Assembly (NCBI GenBank): GCA_012511315.1
Contig: JAAZGI010000040.1
Span: 1 to 5,988, forward strand
DNA: 5,988 nucleotides
Direction of reading: 5' to 3'
Source: Clostridium sp.
GTDB lineage: Bacteria; Bacillota; Clostridia; Clostridiales; Clostridiaceae
Below the pieces are notes generated by a model, which saw only the letters and a program-made list of their open reading frames with translations, searched no databases and was not told where the DNA came from. Below, one piece after another: positions 1-5,800 of this stretch; positions within the stretch are counted from its first letter, which is position 1; every line of letters begins with the position of its first letter. The translations under genes were made by a program, and so were the position numbers.

Positions 1-1
1 A

Positions 2-166
2 GGGACTGAGACTAAAATCATGATCTTAGATAACAAGAACCGTAGGGACTACGGGGATAGCTTGGTAAATAAGAGACACCGCTGTTAGTAAAGAAATACG
101 CTATCAAGTATGCTCTATTCCCAAGAAACTCCCACTTCAAGCGTTAAAACCGTTAGGTTTAGCTAA
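2..166 (+). pseudogene. Probable degraded 3' tail of a TnpB-family gene
   Basis: Reading from base 2 gives a short peptide that begins GTET and contains a YGDSL stretch. It then hits two adjacent stops (TAG 86-88, TAA 89-91). The same frame stays open after them and ends in QETPTSSVKTVRFS before a TAA at 164-166. TnpB proteins of IS200/IS605 and IS607 elements commonly end in a GTxE...GD region followed by a QE-x-P-type tail encoded inside the right-end hairpin, so the frame and order fit a TnpB C-terminus with in-frame stops. TnpB is the RNA-guided nuclease of these transposons. The body of the gene lies outside the window, so I cannot tell whether tnpB is intact and simply ends at 88, or is decayed. 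The match is short and made from memory of the family, hence the low confidence. Confidence 0.35.
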
Positions 167-182
167 GTGGTGAGTAGTTCAC
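30..182 (+). ncRNA. Putative omegaRNA (reRNA) 3' region and right end of an IS200/IS605- or IS607-like element
   Basis: Two hairpins are visible. The first is CCGTAG (40-45) with CTACGG (49-54) around a GGA loop. The second is a long imperfect hairpin: ACTCCCACTT (128-137) pairs with AAGTGGTGAGT (165-175) with one bulged base, AGC (140-142) pairs with GCT (162-164), and AAACC (147-151) pairs with GGTTT (156-160) around GTTA. The segment ends in TAGTTCAC (175-182). A CCCACTT...AAGTGGTGAGTAGTTCAC end is the form I know from right ends of clostridial TnpB elements, where it is also the scaffold of the guide RNA. By that model the guide would start at about 183, in flanking host DNA. The 5' limit is arbitrary, and no tnpA or left end is visible. 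Confidence 0.55.
128..175 (+). repeat. Long imperfect hairpin at the element's right end
   Basis: The outer stem ACTCCCACTT/AAGTGGTGAGT has a single bulged T (171). It is continued by an inner 3-bp AGC/GCT stem and a 5-bp AAACC/GGTTT stem closed by a GTTA tetraloop. Subterminal hairpins of this kind are what the Y1 transposase of IS200/IS605 elements recognises, and they also form the core of the omegaRNA. No T-run follows the hairpin, so it does not look like a terminator. Confidence 0.6.
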
Positions 183-338
183 AAAATAAGAATTATATAA
201 AAGTCCAAAAGACAAAAAGATAAAAACAAAGAGATACAATCCACTAGATTATTTAAGGGCTTGCTAGAAATGAAACATCAAATCTAGCCGAGCCTAATTA
301 CGAATAATAAAACTAAGGTTAACAATAAGGAGTTATGA
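183..338. other. A-rich leader upstream of mal
   Basis: No gene is visible here. The stretch is very A-rich on the top strand. It holds a 7-bp inverted repeat, CTAGATT (244-250) and AATCTAG (281-287), separated by 30 bases, which could be an operator-like or RNA structure. TACAAT (235-240) resembles a -10 box, but the best -35-like word (AAGACA, 209-214) lies 20 bases away, so I do not call a promoter. The segment ends with the mal ribosome binding site. Confidence 0.4.
327..332 (+). promoter_or_regulatory. Ribosome binding site of mal
   Basis: AAGGAG lies six bases before the ATG at 339. A second ATG at 335 is out of frame, too close to the site (two bases), and opens only five codons, so 339 is the supported start. 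Confidence 0.8.
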
Positions 339-1583
339 ATGAAGATCATTGACGTTGTTCTATCAGAAGGTACTACCGGATTTTATTTTGATGACCAGAA
401 GGCAATCAAACAGGGTGTGGGTCACGACGGGTTCTTTTACACCGGTGAACCAGTTACACCAGGATTTACTCAGCTAAGACAAAAAGGTGAGACCATCTCG
501 ATTATGCTGATTCTAGAAGATGGTCAAGTTGCAATTGGTGAATGTGCAGCCGTTCAGTATTCTGGAGCCGGTGGTCGTGATCCGCTCTTTTTAGCAGCTG
601 ATTTCATTCCAGTAATTCATGAAAAGATCGTTCCGAAATTAATCGGTCTTGAATTAACTTCCTTTAAGGAGCTGGCTGAGAAGTTTGATAATCTGGAAAA
701 CGATGGCAAGCGCTTCCATACAGCCATCCGTTACGGAGTCACCCAAGCCCTTCTCAACGCAGTGGCAAAAAGCCAGCATCGCACCATGGCAGAAGTTGTA
801 GTGGATGAATATAAAACAGGCGTTGACTTAAAGCGGATTCCGATTTTCACACAATCCGGAGATAATCGCTACGACAACGTCGACAAGATGATCATCAAAG
901 GATCCGATGTTTTACCCCATGGACTCATTAATAACGTGGAAGAAAAACTTGGTAAACAAGGTGAAATCCTACGTGACTATGTGATCTGGCTAAGAGAGCG
1001 GATTACAGATTACAAGCAGACAGAAGACTATAGTCCAGTTCTTCATATTGACGTTTACGGAACCATTGGAATTGCTTTTGATAATGACTTTAAACGCATT
1101 GCTGAGTATATTGCTGAGCTTGGTGAACTTGCCAAACCATACCACCTTCGTATTGAAGGACCAGTTGATGTGGGGGAGCGAGAAGAACAAATTAAAGCTT
1201 TAGCTGAAATTGTTCAGAATTTAGAAGATCTAGGATCCGATGTAGAGATTGTTGCCGATGAATGGTGTAACACCTTAAAGGATGTTATCGACTTTACCGA
1301 TGGCAATGCTGGCCATATGATTCAGGTTAAAACACCAGATTTAGGCGGAGTCAATAACACCATTGAAGCCTTGCTTTATTGCAGAGATCAAGAGAAGGGC
1401 GCTTACAGTGGAGGCACTTGTAACGAAACCAATCGTTCAGCTGAAATTTTAACTAACATCGCAATGGCTTGTGGAGCTACCCAGTGCTTGGCAAAACCAG
1501 GAATGGGTGTGGATGAAGGCTATATGATTGTTAATAATGAAATGAATCGCGTACTGGCTTTAGCAGGACGTAATAAAAAATAA
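339..1583 (+). CDS. mal: Methylaspartate ammonia-lyase (beta-methylaspartase)
   Basis: This cytoplasmic enolase-superfamily enzyme (EC 4.3.1.2) removes ammonia from (2S,3S)-3-methylaspartate to give mesaconate, the second step of the methylaspartate route of glutamate fermentation. It has 414 residues, against 413 in Clostridium tetanomorphum, and the known active-site residues fall at the same numbers: His194 in VLPHG, metal ligands Asp238 (HIDVY), Glu273 (RIEGP) and Asp307 (VADEW), Gln329 and the catalytic base Lys331 in IQVKTPD, and Thr360-Cys361 in SGGTCNET. Gln172, Gln73 and Leu384 near the substrate are also present. An N-terminal capping domain (about 1-160) precedes the barrel. The gene appears intact. 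It lies just downstream of a transposon end and is followed by its own terminator. Glutamate mutase, the usual upstream partner, is not in the window. Confidence 0.97.
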   Translation: MKIIDVVLSEGTTGFYFDDQKAIKQGVGHDGFFYTGEPVTPGFTQLRQKGETISIMLILEDGQVAIGECAAVQYSGAGGRDPLFLAADFIPVIHEKIVPKLIGLELTSFKELAEKFDNLENDGKRFHTAIRYGVTQALLNAVAKSQHRTMAEVVVDEYKTGVDLKRIPIFTQSGDNRYDNVDKMIIKGSDVLPHGLINNVEEKLGKQGEILRDYVIWLRERITDYKQTEDYSPVLHIDVYGTIGIAFDNDFKRIAEYIAELGELAKPYHLRIEGPVDVGEREEQIKALAEIVQNLEDLGSDVEIVADEWCNTLKDVIDFTDGNAGHMIQVKTPDLGGVNNTIEALLYCRDQEKGAYSGGTCNETNRSAEILTNIAMACGATQCLAKPGMGVDEGYMIVNNEMNRVLALAGRNKK

Positions 1584-1602
1584 ATAGCAAACCGAACAGC
1601 TG

Positions 1603-1634
1603 AAAATGCCTGCCCTTTAAGGCAGGCATTTTTT
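1603..1634 (+). terminator. Rho-independent terminator after mal
   Basis: ATGCCTGCC (1606-1614) pairs perfectly with GGCAGGCAT (1621-1629) around a CTTTAA loop. The stem is extended by three A-T pairs, and the T-run 1629-1634 forms the tail. It lies 20 bases after the mal stop, between two steps of the same pathway. It may end the upstream transcript or act as a leaky attenuator that makes less of the downstream genes. Confidence 0.88.
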
Positions 1635-1683
1635 AACAGACACACTAAGCTTCCTTTGCAGGAATATACGCTAGGAAAAAAAC

Positions 1684-1688
1684 AGGAG
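1684..1688 (+). promoter_or_regulatory. Ribosome binding site that sets the alpha-subunit start
   Basis: AGGAG directly abuts an ATG at 1689 (zero spacing) but stands six bases before the ATG at 1695, so 1695 is the better start. A TTG start at 1656 would add 13 residues (MQEYTLGKKQEMD) that look like leader sequence, and it has no good ribosome binding site. Confidence 0.7.
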
Positions 1689-1694
1689 ATGGAT

Positions 1695-2546
1695 ATGAGT
1701 CAATTAAAAGAAATCAATGTGGGAGAAGTGACCAAAGCGGTACGTCAGCTTGCCATGGATGCCAACTATTACCTGCCAGAAGACGTCAAGGGACGGTTGG
1801 AAGAATCCCAGAAAAAAGAAAAATGGATTTTAGCCTCCGACACCTTAGGGCGAATCATCAACAATGCTGATTTAGCTGCTGAAGAACAGCTCCCCATGTG
1901 TCAAGATACGGGTATGGCAGTGGTGTTTGTGGAATTAGGTCAGGATGTACGCCTAGTGGGAGGTTCCCTAGAAGATGCAATTAATGAAGGGGTTCGTCAG
2001 GGCTATGCCGATGGCTTCTTGAGAAAATCAGTGGTGGAAGATCCTTTAAACCGAGTCAATACAAAAGATAACACGCCAGCTGTGATTAACTTAAAACTGG
2101 TACCAGGCAATACCCTGCGAATTCAAGTGGCCCCCAAAGGGTTTGGATCAGAAAACATGAGTCAGATGACCATGCTCAAACCCTCTGACGGCTTAGCTGG
2201 CGTCAAAGAATTTATTTTAAAGGTTTGTAAAGAAGCAGGCCCAAATGCCTGTCCACCTATTGTGGTTGGCGTTGGTATCGGCGGAACCTTTGATAAGGCG
2301 GCAGCCATTGCTAAAGAAGCCTTGATGCGACCTTTAGACCAACCGAATGCAAAGCCTTTTTATGCTGATTTAGAAGCTGAGCTTTTAGAAGAAATCAATG
2401 GCTTAGGCATTGGACCTCAAGGCTACGGTGGACAGACCACGGCAATTGCAGTGGCCATTGAATATTACCCCACTCACATAGCTGGGCTGCCGGTGGCTGT
2501 AAACATTAACTGCCACGCGACTCGGCACAAAGAAATCACCCTGTAG
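1695..2546 (+). CDS. Class I fumarase-type hydro-lyase, alpha subunit (probable mesaconase / 2-methylmalate dehydratase)
   Basis: This is the larger subunit of a two-subunit, oxygen-sensitive [4Fe-4S] hydro-lyase (fumarate hydratase / tartrate dehydratase alpha family). Three cysteines sit where the cluster ligands are expected: Cys69 in PMCQDTG, Cys186 in GPNACPPIVVG and Cys273 in NINCHATRH. Other family marks are APKGFGSENMSQ (about 146-157), GVGIGGTFDKAA (192-203) and GIGPQGYGGQTTA (238-250). It has 283 residues, normal for the separate alpha subunit. Homology alone would say fumarase, and the same family hydrates mesaconate to (S)-citramalate. Its position between mal and the citramalate-cleaving genes makes mesaconase the likelier role. 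That substrate call is inference, and dual activity on fumarate is possible. The beta subunit follows ten bases later. Confidence 0.92.
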   Translation: MSQLKEINVGEVTKAVRQLAMDANYYLPEDVKGRLEESQKKEKWILASDTLGRIINNADLAAEEQLPMCQDTGMAVVFVELGQDVRLVGGSLEDAINEGVRQGYADGFLRKSVVEDPLNRVNTKDNTPAVINLKLVPGNTLRIQVAPKGFGSENMSQMTMLKPSDGLAGVKEFILKVCKEAGPNACPPIVVGVGIGGTFDKAAAIAKEALMRPLDQPNAKPFYADLEAELLEEINGLGIGPQGYGGQTTAIAVAIEYYPTHIAGLPVAVNINCHATRHKEITL

Positions 2547-2550
2547 GAGG
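2545..2550 (+). promoter_or_regulatory. Ribosome binding site of the beta subunit
   Basis: AGGAGG overlaps the stop codon (TAG 2544-2546) of the alpha subunit. Two ATGs follow in tandem, at 2554 (three bases away) and 2557 (six bases away). Spacing favours 2557, but the choice changes only one methionine. Confidence 0.75.
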
Positions 2551-2556
2551 TGCATG

Positions 2557-3150
2557 ATGACACAAGAAAGTAAAGATCAAGTGAAGCGAATTAAGACACC
2601 TTTAACAGAAGAGACCATTGCTGGTTTAAAGGCTGGAGAAGTGGTTCTTTTATCTGGTGTAATTTATACTGGTCGCGATGCAGCCCATAAACGCCTTGTT
2701 GAGGCTTTGAATCGCGGTGAAGAATTACCCTTTGAACTCAAAGATCAAGTGATTTATTACGTGGGCCCGACGCCAGAAAAACCAGGTCAGATTTTTGGTT
2801 CAGCAGGGCCCACCACCAGTTACCGAATGGACGCCTATACACCAAGACTCTTAGATTTGGGCTTAAAGGGAATGATAGGCAAGGGTTATCGAAGTGATGA
2901 GGTCACCGAATCCATCCGCAAGAATAAAGCAGTTTACTTTGGTGCCATCGGCGGCTTGGGGGCCACCATTGGTAAAAGCGTCAAGGAAACGAAAATCATT
3001 GCCTATGAAGATCTAGGGGCTGAGGCCATTCGACGGATTGTGGTAGAGGATTTACCGGTAACCGTTTTAACAGACAGTCAAGGTAATGATCTTTATAAAC
3101 AAGGGCAATCCGAATATTTAAAATGGAGGGAAAGTCATGAAGCTGAATAG
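2557..3150 (+). CDS. Class I fumarase-type hydro-lyase, beta subunit (probable mesaconase)
   Basis: This is the partner of the preceding alpha subunit, corresponding to the C-terminal domain of single-chain class I fumarases. Counting from this start, the family motifs are SGVIYTGRDAAHKR (33-46), YYVGPTPEKPGQIFGSAGPT (67-86) followed by a conserved TSYRMD, the KGMIGKG loop (104-110), YFGAIGGLGATIGKSVK (127-143) and a YEDLGAEAIRRI...DLPVTVLTDSQGNDLY end (about 150-180). It has 197 residues, slightly longer than many beta subunits because of a charged tail. With the alpha subunit it should form the dehydratase that converts mesaconate to citramalate. An alternative start one codon upstream (2554) is possible. 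Its last 14 bases overlap the next gene, so translation of the two is probably coupled. Confidence 0.92.
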   Translation: MTQESKDQVKRIKTPLTEETIAGLKAGEVVLLSGVIYTGRDAAHKRLVEALNRGEELPFELKDQVIYYVGPTPEKPGQIFGSAGPTTSYRMDAYTPRLLDLGLKGMIGKGYRSDEVTESIRKNKAVYFGAIGGLGATIGKSVKETKIIAYEDLGAEAIRRIVVEDLPVTVLTDSQGNDLYKQGQSEYLKWRESHEAE

Positions 3151-3400
3151 GCCAGCCAAAGCAGGCTCTTTGGAATCCAATGACATCCTCATTCAAGTCT
3201 ACCCCGCTGATGAACTTAGCATATCCATTGAGTCACCAGTCAAGCAGCAGTTTGGCGAAGAGATTGAAAGGGTGATTCGAGAAACTCTAAAGGAGCTCGG
3301 CATAGATCAGATTAAATTGATGGCCCAAGATCGCGGTGCTCTAAACTTTGCCATTCGGGCTCGGGTTCGCACCGCCATTGAAAGGGGGTCAGAAGAGTGA
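3137..3400 (+). CDS. citD: Citrate lyase-family acyl carrier protein, gamma subunit (probable citramalate lyase)
   Basis: This small acyl carrier protein belongs to the citrate/citramalate lyase complex and has 87 residues. The N-terminal motif AGSLESNDILI places Ser14 at the family's attachment site for the 2'-(5''-phosphoribosyl)-3'-dephospho-CoA group, the same residue number as in Klebsiella CitD. A PVKQQFGEEIERVIRETL helix and a D-R-GAL-FAIRARVRTA segment complete the fold. In the cycle the acetyl thioester on this arm is exchanged for the substrate acyl group by the alpha subunit, then cleaved by the beta subunit. The start is backed by a GGAGGG site seven bases upstream. The ATG lies inside the previous gene (14-base overlap), and the stop overlaps the GTG of the next. 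Citramalate rather than citrate as substrate is inferred from the neighbours. Confidence 0.93.
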   Translation: MKLNRPAKAGSLESNDILIQVYPADELSISIESPVKQQFGEEIERVIRETLKELGIDQIKLMAQDRGALNFAIRARVRTAIERGSEE

Positions 3401-4269
3401 AGGGATTAAGACGAAGTTTTCAATTTGTACCAGCAAATAATCCTGGCATGTTGATGAGTGCTGATATTCTGGGGGCTGATTCCGTGATCTTTGATTTAGA
3501 AGATGCCGTGGCAATCACTGAAAAAGATTCTGCCAGAGAGCTCCTCAGCCAGGCTCTAAAAACCTTTGATTATTCGAACATTGAAGTGGTGGTTCGTATG
3601 AACCCACCGGACTCAGGCTTTGCCGAGGCTGATCTGAAAGCTTTAGCTGGTTTGCCGGTGGATGCAATCCTACTGCCTAAGGCAACGGTAGCCACTGTTC
3701 AAGAGGTTAGTTCTTGGCTCGATGAAATTAATTTTTCTGGCAGCTTGATTGCCTTAATTGAAAGTGCCCTGGGAGTTGAGGAAGCCTTTGATCTAATCCG
3801 ACAAGATCCTAGAATAGATGGGGTCCTCTTAGGTGGGGAAGATTTAACCAGTGATTTAGGAGTAGCCCGCACCAAGGCTGGAAATGAAATTAATTATGCC
3901 CGTACTCGGGTTGTGTCTGCTTGTCGAGCGGCAAAAATCACTTGCATCGATACACCTTGGACGGATAGTGATGATCTAGAAGGTTTAGGCAAGGATACGG
4001 AATATGCCCGTTCCATAGGTTTTAATTCCAAATCATCCATTAACCCAAGACATTTGCCAATTATTCATCAGGTGTTTGCCCCTAAAAAGGCTGACGTTTT
4101 ATATGCCTTACGGGTTATGGAAGCCAAAGATTTGGCCGCCCAAGAAGGGAAGGGCGTCTTTTCTTTAGAAGGTAAAATGGTGGATGCGCCGATTATTAAT
4201 CGAGCTCAACAGACCTTGGATTTAGCCAAGGCTTTGGGATTAGTCCGAGAGGGGGAATACCATGGATAA
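3397..4269 (+). CDS. citE: Citrate lyase-family beta subunit, acyl-ACP lyase (probable (S)-citramalyl-ACP lyase)
   Basis: This TIM-barrel lyase of the HpcH/HpaI-CitE family has 290 residues. In the complex it cleaves the substrate acyl-ACP: citryl-ACP to oxaloacetate and acetyl-ACP, or, as expected here, citramalyl-ACP to pyruvate and acetyl-ACP. Visible motifs are RRSFQFVPANNPGM (5-18), SVIFDLEDAV (29-38), VVVRMNPPD with the conserved Arg67, LIESALGV with the metal-ligand candidate Glu122, LLGGEDLTSDLG (144-155) and GFNSKSSINPRHL (208-220). The start is GTG, with AAAGGGGG eight to nine bases upstream, and it overlaps the citD stop by four bases (GTGA). No ATG downstream would keep the RRSFQFVP motif. 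Ser211 in GFNSK replaces the glycine I would expect there, a mild deviation. The gene ends eight bases inside the next one. Confidence 0.93.
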   Translation: MKGLRRSFQFVPANNPGMLMSADILGADSVIFDLEDAVAITEKDSARELLSQALKTFDYSNIEVVVRMNPPDSGFAEADLKALAGLPVDAILLPKATVATVQEVSSWLDEINFSGSLIALIESALGVEEAFDLIRQDPRIDGVLLGGEDLTSDLGVARTKAGNEINYARTRVVSACRAAKITCIDTPWTDSDDLEGLGKDTEYARSIGFNSKSSINPRHLPIIHQVFAPKKADVLYALRVMEAKDLAAQEGKGVFSLEGKMVDAPIINRAQQTLDLAKALGLVREGEYHG

Positions 4270-5800
4270 ATTGAATCTACCCGAATTTATTGAAGGTTAT
4301 GGGCCTGTGATTCCATACACAGGAGTATTTGATCCAGATCGGGTGAAAGATAAGGTAGCTCGAAAAAGTAAGAGCAATCATCCCGATGATCAAAAACTCC
4401 ATCAAGATTTGTCGGCTCTAATGAATCAATTAAACTTAAAGGATGGCATGACCTTTTCGTTTCATCATCATCTTAGAAATGGAGACTTTGTTCTTAATTT
4501 AGTGATGGCTGAAGTTCATCGCTTGGGCCTTAAAGATATCCGGGTGGCAGCTTCCTCATTATTTCCTTGCCATGCACCCTTGGTAGCCATGATGGAAGAT
4601 GGCACAGTGACAGATATCCATACAGACTATATGTCAGGTCCAGTAGCTGAGGCAGTATCTCAAGGCAAGTTAAAAAACCCGGCCGTAATGACTACTCATG
4701 GCGGTCGTCCGCGAGGGATTGCTCAAGGTGACGTTCATATTGATGTAGCCTTTATTGCAGCGCCAGGAGCCGATCTAGCTGGCAACTTAAATGGTGTAGC
4801 TGGTCCTTCAGCCTGTGGAACCCTAGGCTATGCCATAGCCGATGCAGCTTACGCTGATATCGTAGTAGCTGTAACCGACCATCTGGAACCCTATCCTCTT
4901 TGTCCAGTAGAGATTACCGAAAACCAAGTTGATTTCGTGGTCGAGGTGAATTCCATTGGTGATCCCAAAGGTATCGTTTCTGGAACCACTCAAATTACTA
5001 AGGACCCAATTGGCTTAAAAATTGCAGCAGACACCCAGAAGGTCCTAGAGGCATCTGGACTTTTAGAAGATGGCTTATCTTTTCAAACCGGTGCCGGTGG
5101 CATTTCTTTAGCAGTTGCCAAGGAATTGGAACTCTACATGAAAGACCAAGGTATTCGTGGCAGTTTTGCATCGGGTGGCATTACCGGATCCATCGTTCAA
5201 ATGATGGAAGCGGGACTATTTAGAGCACTTTGGGATGTTCAGTGCTTTGATTTGGAAGCCGTCCAAAGCTATCGGAAAAATCCCAATCATATGGCCATGT
5301 CTGGAGATTTATATGGAAACCCTCATAACAAGGGAGCTGTGGTTAACCACTTAGATATCGTCATCCTGGGAGCCACGGAAATGGACAAAGACTTTAATGT
5401 GAATGTCACGACGGGATCAACGGGGATGATTATGGGGGGATCTGGAGGCCATGCGGACACGGCAGCCGGTGCTAAATTAACCGTTATCGTATCAAAGCTT
5501 GTGTCAGCACGAATTCCACTGATTAAAGATCGAGTCACAACCATCACCACACCAGGCGAAACAGTGGATGTTTTGGTGACAGACCGTGGCATTGCAGTGA
5601 ACCCCAGACGCCCTGAGTTGGCGGAGGCTCTGAAGAGGGCTGGGCTTCAAGTTATAACCATTGAAGCCTTACAAGGCGAAGCAGAGCGCTTAACAGGCAA
5701 GCCACAGCCGATTCAAACCACAGACCGGATAGTGGCTGTGGTGGAGTATCGCGACGGCTCTGTTTTAGATGTGGTTTATCAAGTGAAAGTGCCAGAGTAG
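4262..5800 (+). CDS. citF: Citrate lyase-family alpha subunit, acyl-ACP transferase (probable citramalate:ACP transferase)
   Basis: This is the alpha subunit of citrate/citramalate lyase. It swaps the acetyl group on the ACP thioester for the substrate, releasing acetate and forming citryl- or, as inferred here, citramalyl-ACP. The 512 residues match the usual CitF length. Recognisable segments are YTGVFDPDRVKDKVARK (19-35), TFSFHHHLRNGDFVLNLV (64-81), ASSLFPCHAPLV (97-108), GGRPRGIAQGDVHIDVAFIA (147-166), the SIGDPKGIVSGTTQITKDPI stretch (231-250), a glycine-rich QTGAGG (275-280), and the strongly conserved TTGSTGMIMGGSGGHADTAA (383-402). A GAGGGGG site lies six bases before the ATG, inside citE, and the overlap with citE is eight bases. 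The gene is complete. No genes for prosthetic-group synthesis or ACP acetylation follow within the window. The family call is firm; the substrate is inferred. Confidence 0.95.
   Translation: MDKLNLPEFIEGYGPVIPYTGVFDPDRVKDKVARKSKSNHPDDQKLHQDLSALMNQLNLKDGMTFSFHHHLRNGDFVLNLVMAEVHRLGLKDIRVAASSLFPCHAPLVAMMEDGTVTDIHTDYMSGPVAEAVSQGKLKNPAVMTTHGGRPRGIAQGDVHIDVAFIAAPGADLAGNLNGVAGPSACGTLGYAIADAAYADIVVAVTDHLEPYPLCPVEITENQVDFVVEVNSIGDPKGIVSGTTQITKDPIGLKIAADTQKVLEASGLLEDGLSFQTGAGGISLAVAKELELYMKDQGIRGSFASGGITGSIVQMMEAGLFRALWDVQCFDLEAVQSYRKNPNHMAMSGDLYGNPHNKGAVVNHLDIVILGATEMDKDFNVNVTTGSTGMIMGGSGGHADTAAGAKLTVIVSKLVSARIPLIKDRVTTITTPGETVDVLVTDRGIAVNPRRPELAEALKRAGLQVITIEALQGEAERLTGKPQPIQTTDRIVAVVEYRDGSVLDVVYQVKVPE

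Noticed and set aside
235..240. TACAAT as the -10 box of a mal promoter
   Set aside because: The only -35-like word (AAGACA) is 20 bases away and poor, and A-rich DNA gives such words by chance.
335..352. ATG with a five-codon frame overlapping the mal start, a possible leader peptide
   Set aside because: It lies only two bases after the ribosome binding site, is out of frame with mal and encodes just five residues. The ATG at 339 has proper spacing.
990..1190. Minus-strand open frame inside mal
   Set aside because: It lies wholly within a gene with a complete set of catalytic residues, and I see no recognisable motif or ribosome binding site.
1656..1694. N-terminal extension of the alpha subunit from a TTG start
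   Set aside because: The extension is not family-like, and the AGGAG at 1684-1688 would lie inside it. ATG 1695 has ideal spacing.
2996..3196. Minus-strand open frame across the beta subunit/citD junction
   Set aside because: It is antisense to two confidently identified genes and has no family features.
5323..5592. Minus-strand open frame inside citF
   Set aside because: It mirrors the conserved glycine-rich region of CitF. Its low-complexity V/S/T/P content is what antisense of such coding sequence gives.
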